Source of the DNA: Mucilaginibacter lacusdianchii
GTDB lineage: Bacteria > Bacteroidota > Bacteroidia > Sphingobacteriales > Sphingobacteriaceae
DNA length: 64,000 bases
Direction of reading: 5' to 3'
NCBI RefSeq assembly: GCF_009770985.1
Contig: NZ_WSRW01000002.1
Location: 496,001-560,000, forward strand
The position numbers were made by a program, and so were the translations under genes. The notes under the pieces are model-generated. The model searched no databases and had not been told where the DNA came from. It saw only the letters and a program-made list of their open reading frames with translations. This document shows, one piece after another, positions 18,516-27,151 of this stretch; position 1 is the first letter of the stretch, and each line of letters opens with the position of its first letter.

Positions 18516-19757
18516 CTAAATCTTTTTAAACACTACAACACTGTTATGCCCGCCAAAACCGAAAGTATTGCTCATGGCCACATCTACTTTCTTTTCTAAA
18601 GCCTGCTGGGTTACAATGTGCAAGCCCTCCGGAACTTGTGCATCCAGCGTAGTGGTATTAATTGTAGGCGGCACCAAGCTTTCCGTAATGGCTTTGATAG
18701 AGATGATTGCCTCAACAGCACCAGCTGCACCCAGTAAGTGACCGGTCATGGATTTGGTGGCACTTACAGACAAGTTATCACTACCTCCAAACGCCGAATA
18801 GATAGCTTTAGCCTCGCTAATGTCACCAACAGGGGTTGAGGTAGCATGGGCGTTCAAATACTGTACGTCTTCTTTATTCAAGCCTGCATCCTGCAAAGCA
18901 AGCTCCATTCCTTTAATAGCGCCTTTGCCTTCGGGATGTGTAGCGGTGATGTGGTACGCATCCGATGTCATGGCTGCTCCAACCAGCTCTGCATAAATTT
19001 TGGCACCGCGGGCTATGGCATGTTCATACTCTTCCAGCACCAATACACCGGCACCCTCTCCCATTACAAAGCCATCGCGTTCCACATCAAATGGGCGTGA
19101 TGCCGCTTGTGGATCACTGTTACGGGTTGACAAAGCTTTTAAAGCATTATAACCGCCCATAGAACCCGGCGTAATAGGCGCATCTGCACCACCGGTGATA
19201 ATCACCTTGGCCTTACCCCAACGGATGTAATTTAGAGCATCCATAATAGCACTGTTTGCACTGGCACAAGCCGAAGCTGTGGTGTAGTTTATACCCATTA
19301 AACCGTACTTAATGGAAATTAGCCCGGCGGCCATATTCACCAACGTTTTTGGAATAAAAAATGGGTTGAAATGAGGCTCAGAACCCTTGGTTACAAACTC
19401 TTCAATTTGCTGCTCAAATGTTTCCATTCCACCTTGGGCCGAACCAAAAATTACGCCCACATCATAAGGCGACATAGCATTGATATCAAACCCCGAATCT
19501 TCAATAGCTTGTTTAGCGGCAATCAATGCATATTGAGTGTACAGGTCATTCCGCTTAATTTCGCTTTTGTCCAGAAATTGGGCGGCATTAAATTCAGCCG
19601 GTAACTGCGACGCGAAATGGGTTTTAAATTTAGCAGCATCAAAGCGGGTAATGTTTTTAGCACCGCTTTGGCCGTTAGCAATATTATTCCAGAATGTAGT
19701 TACGTCAGTTCCTAAAGCCGAAACCACGCCTAATCCTGTAACAACAACTCTTTTCAT
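18516..19757 (-). CDS. fabF: 3-oxoacyl-ACP synthase II
   Basis: 413 residues, a full-length KAS-II that condenses malonyl-ACP with acyl-ACP in fatty acid elongation. The nucleophile Cys164 is in TTASACASANSAIMDAL. The two active-site His residues lie in YLNAHATSTPVGD (about 304) and KSMTGHLLGAAGAVEA (about 341), and the C-terminus reads SNTFGFGGHNSVVVFKK. It stands alone here, without acpP next to it. The predicted -7 box TATCTTTG is 80 bases upstream. Confidence 0.96.
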   Translation of the reverse strand: MKRVVVTGLGVVSALGTDVTTFWNNIANGQSGAKNITRFDAAKFKTHFASQLPAEFNAAQFLDKSEIKRNDLYTQYALIAAKQAIEDSGFDINAMSPYDVGVIFGSAQGGMETFEQQIEEFVTKGSEPHFNPFFIPKTLVNMAAGLISIKYGLMGINYTTASACASANSAIMDALNYIRWGKAKVIITGGADAPITPGSMGGYNALKALSTRNSDPQAASRPFDVERDGFVMGEGAGVLVLEEYEHAIARGAKIYAELVGAAMTSDAYHITATHPEGKGAIKGMELALQDAGLNKEDVQYLNAHATSTPVGDISEAKAIYSAFGGSDNLSVSATKSMTGHLLGAAGAVEAIISIKAITESLVPPTINTTTLDAQVPEGLHIVTQQALEKKVDVAMSNTFGFGGHNSVVVFKKI

Positions 19758-19836
19758 GAAAATATTATTTTATGCGAGAACATGACCGTTATCACATCCT
19801 CTTGAGATTAATCTTATAATTTAAATTAACAGGGCG

Positions 19837-19844
19837 CAAAGATA
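19837..19844 (-). promoter_or_regulatory. -7 box of fabF
   Basis: TATCTTTG on the minus strand matches TAnnTTTG and gives a leader of about 75 bases before the fabF start codon. Confidence 0.5.
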
Positions 19845-19870
19845 TACAAGTATCCGAGGGCGCATTACGC

Positions 19871-20821
19871 TTACTTCAAGATTACCTTAGTAGCGCCATA
19901 GCCAAATTTTTCTTTACGGGCATCTAAAAAAGTTTGCACCTTTTGATGTTTACCTAATTGCTTATGCAACTCATGACGCAGTATGCCATTACCGGCACCG
20001 TGTATAAATATAATTTCGGGCAATTGATGAACAATAGCAGCGTCTAAAGCCTTTTTAAAATGTTCTAACTGAATACGCAAAATATCACTGCTGCTTATAA
20101 ACTGATAATCGTTACGTAGCTTCTCGATGTGCAGATCTATTTCGTTGGCAGGGCGGTCAACTTTTTGCTTTTCCTCCGCCGGTTTATAAAAGCTTTCTTT
20201 TAATTTTTCTGCATCGATAACCAACTCAGGTTCGTCTAAACGGATGAGCCATCCCTGTTGGTTCAGTACAGGTACTACTTTTTTGGTTCCCGAAAAATCT
20301 TTAGCCTTGAATTTATCAGCGAAAGCAATTGGAGTAGCCGGCGCTATGTTTTGCGTTGTATGGAACAATATGTTCAGATTGAATTTAGGCCACAATTGTA
20401 TATCTGCAAGCTGTGCCGAATAAATATCAGCAGAAGAGTTTGGCCCAATAATTCCGGCAAACTCGCCTTTAAAGCCTTGCTGTCTTTCGGTAGTTAAAGT
20501 AACCAATAATTGATACGATGTATCATTTATCAAATGAAAGTGCACTACCGACGCGGCCTTCGCATCGCTGATAACACCTAAATACACACCCTTGGTTTTA
20601 AACTCGGAAACGGGAACTTCGGCAGTTGCCTGTACAGTACCCTGGTTGGTTTGCACTTTTGGCTGATGACCGTATACGGATGTTACTTTGCTGGCTAGTA
20701 CCGGTATTTCAAAATCATCCTCATCGGTAACGCCAATCATTTGGTCATCAATAATCCGGGTTACATATCCTTCTCTCCGCTCGTCAACAAAGCGCACAAA
20801 ATCGCCCAACTTATATTTCAT
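19871..20821 (-). CDS. DUF2027 / Smr-domain protein
   Basis: 316 residues. The N-terminal half is DUF2027 (KLGDFVRFVDERREGYVTRI, IPVLASKVTSVYG). The last 85 residues form an Smr domain (EIDLHIEKL near 228, EIIFIHGAGNGILRHEL, GYGATKVIL) like the one at the end of MutS2. Smr domains bind or nick nucleic acid, and in MutS2 rescue stalled ribosomes or act on branched DNA. The role of this Bacteroidetes-specific fusion is not established. No ATPase part of MutS2 is present. Confidence 0.9.
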   Translation of the reverse strand: MKYKLGDFVRFVDERREGYVTRIIDDQMIGVTDEDDFEIPVLASKVTSVYGHQPKVQTNQGTVQATAEVPVSEFKTKGVYLGVISDAKAASVVHFHLINDTSYQLLVTLTTERQQGFKGEFAGIIGPNSSADIYSAQLADIQLWPKFNLNILFHTTQNIAPATPIAFADKFKAKDFSGTKKVVPVLNQQGWLIRLDEPELVIDAEKLKESFYKPAEEKQKVDRPANEIDLHIEKLRNDYQFISSSDILRIQLEHFKKALDAAIVHQLPEIIFIHGAGNGILRHELHKQLGKHQKVQTFLDARKEKFGYGATKVILK

Positions 20822-20840
20822 ATCGTTTAATTAAACGGCG

Positions 20841-20848
20841 CAAAGGTA
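20841..20848 (-). promoter_or_regulatory. -7 box of DUF2027/Smr gene
   Basis: Minus-strand TACCTTTG with a TTG about 20 bases further upstream (TATTGTGTTTT). This is a good fit to the Bacteroidetes promoter pattern, 20 bases from the start codon. Confidence 0.6.
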
Positions 20849-20934
20849 AGCTAATCTGTTAAAACACAATACGTATTCTATAGTACAGATTTAATGTTTA
20901 CATAAAAATTATTTAACATACCCTGTGAATGTAT

Positions 20935-20942
20935 TAACTTTG
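20935..20942 (+). promoter_or_regulatory. -7 box of PAP2-like gene
   Basis: TAACTTTG matches TAnnTTTG, 26 bases before the GTG start. No clear TTG element is seen upstream. Confidence 0.4.
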
Positions 20943-20968
20943 CAACCCTTGATTAAACTATTTTTAGT

Positions 20969-21619
20969 GTGAGCCGGAATTCGACCCTGTCTTTAAAACA
21001 AAACTGGAAAGCCCTTTGGGCCTCTTCATCTAAACGTTTGCTGACGCTGTCGGGTTCTGTAATTGTAGCTGCTATATTGTCGGCTATGCCCATGTTTTTT
21101 CAAGCTATTGAAAACCGCCCTGGCTTGCAGCTGCATGATTTCGTTTTGGCCCGCATTCCTGCTGCCAATGTGTCGATATGCATTTTTCTCATCATTTGGG
21201 GTATGGGACTATATACCCTTATCCGGGCTATTAAACAGCCGCTTATTTACACCAAATATGTGTGGCTGTACATCATGATATGTGTAGCGCGTATATTAAC
21301 CATCACGCTGGTTCCTTTAGCAGCACCCGCTCACTTGGTTGAACTGGTTGACCCTTTAACCGGCGTATTTTATGGACATGCTACTATCACCAAAGATCTT
21401 TTCTTTTCTGGCCATACCGCTACTTTAGTTGCTATGTGTTTTTGCTTACCAAAAAAAGGAGAACGTATTGCAGCGGCCGTCGCTTCGGTAATTGTAGGCA
21501 TTTTACTGCTGGTTCAGCATGTTCATTACACTATTGATGTATTGGCAGCACCTGTATTTGTGTTTGCCTTGAACAAGATATTGGAAGCTACGTTGTTTGC
21601 CGAAAACCATATTGAATAA
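20969..21619 (+). CDS. PAP2_C / sphingomyelin-synthase-like membrane protein
   Basis: 216 residues with about six transmembrane helices and a GTG start. The motifs KDLFFSGHTATL (His149) and VHYTIDVLAAP (His186, Asp190) form the His-His-Asp set of lipid phosphatase/transferases. The preceding ARILTITLVPLAAP helix and the KDxxFSGHT form are closest to the PAP2_C, sphingomyelin-synthase type, not classical PAP2. Members transfer a phospho-head-group between lipids or dephosphorylate them. Sphingobacteria make sphingolipids, so a ceramide-phosphate head-group enzyme is plausible but not proven. Confidence 0.75.
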   Translation: MSRNSTLSLKQNWKALWASSSKRLLTLSGSVIVAAILSAMPMFFQAIENRPGLQLHDFVLARIPAANVSICIFLIIWGMGLYTLIRAIKQPLIYTKYVWLYIMICVARILTITLVPLAAPAHLVELVDPLTGVFYGHATITKDLFFSGHTATLVAMCFCLPKKGERIAAAVASVIVGILLLVQHVHYTIDVLAAPVFVFALNKILEATLFAENHIE

Positions 21620-21630
21620 CAGCTTAAAAA

Positions 21631-21673
21631 GCATAAAAAAAGCGGCTCACAACAATGGCCGCTTTTTTTATGC
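21631..21673. terminator. Bidirectional terminator between converging genes
   Basis: A 16-bp perfect stem, GCATAAAAAAAGCGGC paired with its complement, around an 11-base loop. It contains T7 on either strand and lies 11 bases from each of two converging stop codons. Confidence 0.9.
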
Positions 21674-21683
21674 TTTATGTTTG

Positions 21684-22040
21684 TTAATTTTTAGCCCGCT
21701 TCAACGTTGCTGTCATTTCGTTACCATTATAATCCATCTTCATCACAATTGAATCCTGGTATACTTTACCGGTTTGCGGTATAGTAGTACCGTTTAATTG
21801 TGTATTAAAGGTAATCACATCCTTATCTACCTTACCGTCCGATATCTGACTTTCACCATATGGTGTTGTTATATTTCCTGTGAGTTTTGCTCCCTCAGTT
21901 TTAAAATCGTAAGTGAGCGGAACATCTGTGCCGTTGTAGTCTACCTTACCAACCCATTTGCCGCTAACATCAATTGTTATCAGCCAAAACAGAATACCAC
22001 AAGTTGCCAGGAAAAAAGAATTAATAATTTTAGATTTCAT
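21684..22040 (-). CDS. Small secreted beta-rich protein of unknown function
   Basis: 118 residues. The N-terminal signal or membrane anchor (SFFLATCGILFWLITIDVSG) is followed by a beta-strand-rich domain (GKWVGKVDYNGTDVPLTYDF, KLTGNITTPYGESQISDGKV, ITFNTQLNGTTIPQTGKV, MKMDYNGNEMTATLKRAK). The alternating strand pattern looks like a half lipocalin or calycin fold, of a kind often found as short periplasmic proteins in this phylum. No catalytic residues can be named. It is divergent from the PoxB-like gene. Confidence 0.7.
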   Translation of the reverse strand: MKSKIINSFFLATCGILFWLITIDVSGKWVGKVDYNGTDVPLTYDFKTEGAKLTGNITTPYGESQISDGKVDKDVITFNTQLNGTTIPQTGKVYQDSIVMKMDYNGNEMTATLKRAKN

Positions 22041-22228
22041 AATAATGAATGTATTTGCAATAAAGATATAATATTCTTTATTACAAATGCAAAGGTTTAC
22101 AAATCAATACGTTCTATTCTTAAGTCATATCTATCTAAATAATCAACCATTTCATAAACAATTCATTCCATGCTCAGGTTAACCTTAACAGCTTAGTGAT
22201 TAACGGCTGTTAGGTAAAGTAGAAAGCG

Positions 22229-24010
22229 ATGAGCAAGAATGTAAGCGAATTTATAGTGGAGCGTATGCATGCCTGGGGTATTAAACGAGTGTTTGGTTAT
22301 CCTGGCGACGGTATAAACGGGGTAATGGGTGCATTGGATAAATTGAAAGACAAGGTTGAGTTCATCCAGGTATCCCATGAAGAAAACGCCGCCTTTATGG
22401 CCTGCGGCCACGCCAAATTTACCGGCGAGGTGGGCGTTTGCATATCCACATCAGGTCCCGGCGCTATACACATGCTTAATGGTTTGTACGATGCCAAGCT
22501 AGACCATCAGCCAGTAGTAGCCATCGTGGGTCAACAGGCGCGTATGTCTTTAGGCGGAGAATATCAGCAGGAAGTTGACCTGGTATCGTTGTTTAAAGAC
22601 GTTGCTCATCACTTTGTGCATATGGTAACCGATGCCAACCAAGTCCGCCATGTGATAGACCGTGCAATACGCATTGCCAAAGCCGAACGCACAGTAACTT
22701 GTGTCATACTACCTAATGATGTACAAGAATTAGATGCTGTTGAAGAACCACCGCATAAACATGGTAGCGTACACACCGGCATAGGCCACAGTTTGGAACG
22801 CCCTGTACCGCCCATGAGCGAACTACAAAAAGCGGCCACCGTACTTAATGAAGGCAAAAAGGTTGCGATACTGGCTGGCGTAGGTGCCACCGGAGCGCCC
22901 GAAGAATTGAAACAGGTGGCCGAGCTACTGGGTGCTGGTATTGCCAAAGCATTATTAGGCAAAGCAATACTGCCTGATAATTTGCCTTTTGTAACTGGCG
23001 CCATCGGCTTGCTGGGTACCAGTGCCAGCTGGGAGATGATATCTGATTGTGATACTTTGCTAATGGTAGGAACCGGGTTCCCGTACTCGGAATTCTTACC
23101 TAAAGAAGGTCAGGCACGGGCTGTACAGATTGATATAGATCCTAAAATGGTAAGCTTGCGCTATCCTACCGAAGTTAATTTAATTGGTGATGCGCAAGAA
23201 ACTTTAAAAGCGTTGATACCATTATTAAACCGCAAAGAAGATCGCAATTGGCGCGAAACGATTGAAAAAAATGTGGCCGATTGGTGGAAAGTAGTAGATG
23301 CGAAAGCCAAAGTGGAGGCTAATCCTATAAACCCGCAACTAGTTCTACAAGAATTATCGCCCCGCCTACCCGACCGTTGCATCCTAACAGCTGATTCAGG
23401 TTCATCGGCTACGTGGTTTGCCCGAAATCTAAAAATTAGAGAAGGCATGATGGCTTCTTTATCGGGTACATTGGCAACCATGTGTCCGGGCGTGCCATAT
23501 ATTACGGCAGCCAAATTTGCCTATCCTGATCGTGTGCCGATTGCTATCATTGGCGACGGTGCTATGCAGATGCTGGGTATCAACGGTATGATTACCATTG
23601 CTAAATACTGGAAGCAATGGAGTGACCCCAGATTGATTATATTGGTGCTAAACAACCGCGACCTGAATATGGTTACTTGGGAGCAGCGTGTTACGAATGG
23701 TAATCCGGAATTTGTGGGCTCACAACAATTACTGGATTTCAAATTTGCGGAGTATGCTGAATTGCTAGGTTTAAAAGGTATCAGGGTAGAAAAGCCGGAA
23801 GATATTGGTGCTGCCTGGGATGCTGTACTATCAGCAGACCGCCCGGCGTTGCTGGATGTTGTAGTTGATCCGGCTGTGCCCCCCCTGCCGCCGCATATTA
23901 CTGCACAGCAAATGGTAAGTTTTAGTAAAGCTTTGCTTAAGGGAGACAAGATGGAAATGGCGTTAATTAAACAATCATTTAAAGATTTGCTTCAGGAAGT
24001 ACTGCATTAA
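22229..24010 (+). CDS. poxB: ThDP-dependent pyruvate dehydrogenase/oxidase, PoxB-like
   Basis: 593 residues in the acetohydroxyacid synthase / pyruvate oxidase fold. The ThDP-activating Glu51 is in VSHEENAAF, the FAD/central domain follows (about 190-340: KKVAILAGVGATGAPEEL), and the ThDP/Mg site is IGDGAMQMLGING...LNNRDLN. Within the family it resembles quinone-linked pyruvate:oxidoreductases more than biosynthetic AHAS, since there is no small-subunit gene nearby. It would convert pyruvate to acetate and CO2 and pass electrons to quinone. The adjacent malate:quinone oxidoreductase and nearby cytochrome bd genes fit a membrane electron-input cluster. Substrate is inferred. Confidence 0.78.
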   Translation: MSKNVSEFIVERMHAWGIKRVFGYPGDGINGVMGALDKLKDKVEFIQVSHEENAAFMACGHAKFTGEVGVCISTSGPGAIHMLNGLYDAKLDHQPVVAIVGQQARMSLGGEYQQEVDLVSLFKDVAHHFVHMVTDANQVRHVIDRAIRIAKAERTVTCVILPNDVQELDAVEEPPHKHGSVHTGIGHSLERPVPPMSELQKAATVLNEGKKVAILAGVGATGAPEELKQVAELLGAGIAKALLGKAILPDNLPFVTGAIGLLGTSASWEMISDCDTLLMVGTGFPYSEFLPKEGQARAVQIDIDPKMVSLRYPTEVNLIGDAQETLKALIPLLNRKEDRNWRETIEKNVADWWKVVDAKAKVEANPINPQLVLQELSPRLPDRCILTADSGSSATWFARNLKIREGMMASLSGTLATMCPGVPYITAAKFAYPDRVPIAIIGDGAMQMLGINGMITIAKYWKQWSDPRLIILVLNNRDLNMVTWEQRVTNGNPEFVGSQQLLDFKFAEYAELLGLKGIRVEKPEDIGAAWDAVLSADRPALLDVVVDPAVPPLPPHITAQQMVSFSKALLKGDKMEMALIKQSFKDLLQEVLH

Positions 24011-24191
24011 ATAAAATATTAATCGGTTCTTGGCAGTAGGTTGGTTTAATCGATTGTTAAACTATCAGCATCAACCAACTAAATTTGTAACCGTAGGGTA
24101 AGGAAAATATCTTTTTATAAAAGATATTGTAATTTTTATGATGATTTTCATAAAATAGCGCGTTTAAATTAGGTACAATACAAATTGCGTG

Positions 24192-24199
24192 TACATTTG
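24192..24199 (+). promoter_or_regulatory. -7 box of mqo
   Basis: TACATTTG, a perfect TAnnTTTG, 17 bases before the mqo ATG. No obvious TTG element at the right distance. Confidence 0.45.
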
Positions 24200-24216
24200 C
24201 ACCGTTCAATACCAAA

Positions 24217-25716
24217 ATGAGTAATAACGATAATACACAGAATTCACAAGCGGACGTAGTTTTAATTGGCGCCGGTATTATGAGCGCAACTTTAGGTGTG
24301 ATGCTTAAAGAACTGCAGCCCGACTTAACTATCGAAATTTTTGAAAGACTGGATGTTATGGCTGCCGAAAGTTCGGACGCGATGAATAACGCCGGTACTG
24401 GTCACTCTGCTTTTTGCGAGCTGAATTATACGCCGCAAATGGCTGACGGCTCGGTAGATATTACGAAGGCTATTAAAATTGCCGAGCAGTTTGAAGTTTC
24501 AAAAGAATTCTGGTCGTTTTTAATAGACAAACAATTTATTCAATCGCCAAAATCATTCATTACTCCGGTGCCACACATGAGTTTTGTTTGGGGTGATGAT
24601 AACGTAACTTATCTGCGCAAACGTTATGAAGCGTTGGTTAAACATCACTTGTTTGCCGGTATGCAATATTCGGAAGACCACACACAATTGCAGCAATGGA
24701 TTCCGCTGGTAATGGAAGGCCGTGAGCAAAACCAAAAAGTATCGGCCAACCGAATGGATTTGGGCACCGACGTTAATTTTGGTGCATTAACCATCAGTTT
24801 GTTTAATCACCTGAAACAGCAACCCGGTGTAAACCTGCACCTGCAACATGATGTAGCTGATGTAAGCCGCAACAAAGACCAAAGCTGGAAAATAACTGTA
24901 AAAGATATTAAAGGCGGCATTGGCCGTAAGGTAAATGCCAAGTTTGTATTCATTGGCGCTGGTGGTGGTGCATTGCACTTGCTGCAAAAATCGGGCATTC
25001 CGGAAAGCAAAGGCTTTGGCGGTTTTCCGGTAAGTGGTCAGTGGTTGGTGTGCAACAACAAAGATGTAATTGAACGCCATGAGGCAAAAGTATATGGTAA
25101 AGCTTCTGTAGGTTCGCCGCCGATGTCTGTACCGCATTTGGACACGCGTATGATTAACGGCAAGCGTTCGTTGTTATTCGGCCCGTATGCAGGCTTTTCA
25201 ACTCGGTTCCTGAAAAAAGGCTCATTATTAGATTTGTTCACTTCCATCCGCTTAAACAACATTGCACCAATGATGAAAGCGGGTATAGATAATATACCAT
25301 TAACCAAGTACCTGATTGGTCAGGTAACACAATCGCAAGATGACCGCTTGGAGGCACTGCGCGAATATTTCCCTAACGCCCGTAAAGAGGACTGGGAACT
25401 TGAAATTGCCGGGCAGCGTGTACAGGTTATCAAAAAAGATCCTAAACGTGGTGGTGTGCTGGAGTTTGGTACCGAAGTAGTAGCCGCTGCTGATGGAAGT
25501 ATTGCTGCTTTATTGGGGGCTTCGCCGGGTGCGTCAACCTCGGTGCCTATTATGATACAATTGATTGAGCGTTGCTTTAAAGACAAAGCACAATCACCCG
25601 AATGGCAAGCTAAGCTTAAAGGCATGATTCCATCTTACGGACAATCATTAGCCAAAAATGTGCAGCTAGCTAATGAAACACGCGAGCGTACCAGCAAAAC
25701 ACTGCAACTGGTTTAA
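24217..25716 (+). CDS. mqo: Malate:quinone oxidoreductase
   Basis: 499 residues, the usual length. The N-terminal FAD-binding Rossmann motif DVVLIGAGIMSATLG (residues 14-28) is followed by family signatures ERLDVMAAESSDAMNNAGTGHS, SANRMDLGTDVNFGALT, FIGAGGGALHLLQKSGIPE and GPYAGFSTRFL. It oxidises malate to oxaloacetate and reduces menaquinone at the inner membrane, bypassing NAD-linked malate dehydrogenase. A TAnnTTTG box lies just upstream and a palindromic repeat follows the stop codon. Confidence 0.95.
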   Translation: MSNNDNTQNSQADVVLIGAGIMSATLGVMLKELQPDLTIEIFERLDVMAAESSDAMNNAGTGHSAFCELNYTPQMADGSVDITKAIKIAEQFEVSKEFWSFLIDKQFIQSPKSFITPVPHMSFVWGDDNVTYLRKRYEALVKHHLFAGMQYSEDHTQLQQWIPLVMEGREQNQKVSANRMDLGTDVNFGALTISLFNHLKQQPGVNLHLQHDVADVSRNKDQSWKITVKDIKGGIGRKVNAKFVFIGAGGGALHLLQKSGIPESKGFGGFPVSGQWLVCNNKDVIERHEAKVYGKASVGSPPMSVPHLDTRMINGKRSLLFGPYAGFSTRFLKKGSLLDLFTSIRLNNIAPMMKAGIDNIPLTKYLIGQVTQSQDDRLEALREYFPNARKEDWELEIAGQRVQVIKKDPKRGGVLEFGTEVVAAADGSIAALLGASPGASTSVPIMIQLIERCFKDKAQSPEWQAKLKGMIPSYGQSLAKNVQLANETRERTSKTLQLV

Positions 25717-25754
25717 TCTTAGTTCTCACGATAGAAAGGACTTAAAATAAAAAA

Positions 25755-25844
25755 CGTCGTCTCGAATGTTAACGAGAGATCTTTTAGAACCGGTAGGTTA
25801 GCCTATCACCTTCAAAAGACTTCTCGTTAACACTCGAAATGACA
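25755..25844. repeat. Palindromic intergenic repeat, copy A
   Basis: About 90 bases with long imperfect inverted ends. The left arm contains TCGAATGTTAACGAGAGATC. The right arm is its near complement, AAAAGACTTCTCGTTAACAC followed by TCGAAATGACA. It lies between the converging mqo and radical-SAM genes. A related copy is at 61029-61117, in another convergent gap. There is no coding capacity; it resembles a REP or MITE-like hairpin unit that may also act as terminator. Confidence 0.8.
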
Positions 25845-25916
25845 TTTCTTGTTTATCGAATATTGTTTTACTAATCAGAAACCATCCTTTCCCCGAAGGG
25901 TTTGGGTGGGATTATC

Positions 25917-27023
25917 TTATGTCCAATACAATACCTTAGCATTCGGAAAGCGGGTTTTGATCTCACTTTCAAAAAAGCTTTTAAGCAACTGCATCTGCTC
26001 GCGGTTGTATACATATTTAGTTCCACCGAATTTATTACGTTTGGTTGCCCGTGTGCTCTCCTCCATATCCAAACTGGTATTTGGATACCACTCCATCAAA
26101 ACATCCTTAGACCCCGGCGTAAACCGGTGACTGATGAGCTCGAAGGTCAAATCGCAATCGAAGTTGATGTTTTGCTGTAGCTGATTAAATAAATCGTCAT
26201 AAGCATCTTCCCAACCCGGTATAGGCATAATAGGTGCCAGTACTACGCCAATGGGATAGCCTCCCCCACCCTGCACTTTGGGCAATGCCATTTTACGTAA
26301 AGCTTGTATACGTGCAGTTACATTAGGCGTTCCGCCCTCCAACCGGCGCGCTACGGCATCGGCATTCAAACTACATCGAAAACGGGTATGTCCGTTATGC
26401 TCCAACCCCATTAAAGGTTCAACGGCATCAAACTTACTTACAAACCGTAAATGACTCATGGGCCGCTGACCGAAAAACTTAATGGTTTCGGCCAAGCCAC
26501 CGGTAATATGTTCCAAACTTAACGGGTCGGTATAGCAGCTGGCTTCATAGCTGGTAACCTGATTAAGCCGCTCGTATTTCACTGTGTTTTCTAAGATAGA
26601 TGGCAAGTTGGCAAACACACGGATAGCAGGCGGACCTTGCAAACTACCAGCCAGGTAGCAGTACTGGCAATGCGCCGGACACCCTTCGGCAAGGTGAAAC
26701 TGCCAGTCGGCCGATGGCGGTATAGGGCGTAAGTTAAACGCACTTTTAGGCGCGTTAACAATAGCCAGTGTATTCTTGGCTATCTTGTATGTTTCGCGCT
26801 CGGTAGCACCGCGCAAGCCGGTTATGCGGTTGTTTTTGAGCAATTCAATATTAAGGTTTAAACTTTTAGCCCGCTCATAAATCTGCTGTCCGTAAGGTTC
26901 ATCCAGTGCATCTGGCGTAAACACCACACGCTTTGGCATCCATAGCTTAAAGCCTTTTGCAGAAGTAGTTTCAATTACTTTTGCTTCCTCATCTATCTGT
27001 TCCAGCACCGTCAGTAATTCCAT
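25917..27023 (-). CDS. Spore photoproduct lyase-family radical SAM protein
   Basis: 368 residues from the ATG at 27023; an in-frame ATG ten codons earlier is possible but adds an unlikely N-terminus. The radical SAM cluster motif is CPAHCQYC (Cys115, 119, 122), the CxxxCxxC spacing used by spore photoproduct lyase. A conserved Cys163 in SYEASCYTDPLSLEH aligns with the hydrogen-donor Cys of SplB. True SPL repairs the thymine dimer of spores, but the gene content indicates a non-sporulating organism. It could repair a related DNA lesion or do unrelated chemistry. It stands as a single gene. Confidence 0.85.
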   Translation of the reverse strand: MELLTVLEQIDEEAKVIETTSAKGFKLWMPKRVVFTPDALDEPYGQQIYERAKSLNLNIELLKNNRITGLRGATERETYKIAKNTLAIVNAPKSAFNLRPIPPSADWQFHLAEGCPAHCQYCYLAGSLQGPPAIRVFANLPSILENTVKYERLNQVTSYEASCYTDPLSLEHITGGLAETIKFFGQRPMSHLRFVSKFDAVEPLMGLEHNGHTRFRCSLNADAVARRLEGGTPNVTARIQALRKMALPKVQGGGGYPIGVVLAPIMPIPGWEDAYDDLFNQLQQNINFDCDLTFELISHRFTPGSKDVLMEWYPNTSLDMEESTRATKRNKFGGTKYVYNREQMQLLKSFFESEIKTRFPNAKVLYWT

Positions 27024-27151
27024 GTACAGATAGGTACAAATAGCATTCCACAAGCCAATATAAACGCTATTATGGCAGCTTAAAAAGCAATTTATTTAAC
27101 TCTTAATTAGAATAAAATACAGGCTGAAAATGAGGCAATTATAAATGTAAC

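Noticed and set aside
24046..24060. TTAATCGATTGTTAA upstream of mqo, similar to the LacI-type operator
   Set aside because: The left C of the core is missing and no promoter overlaps it; too weak to include in the regulon.
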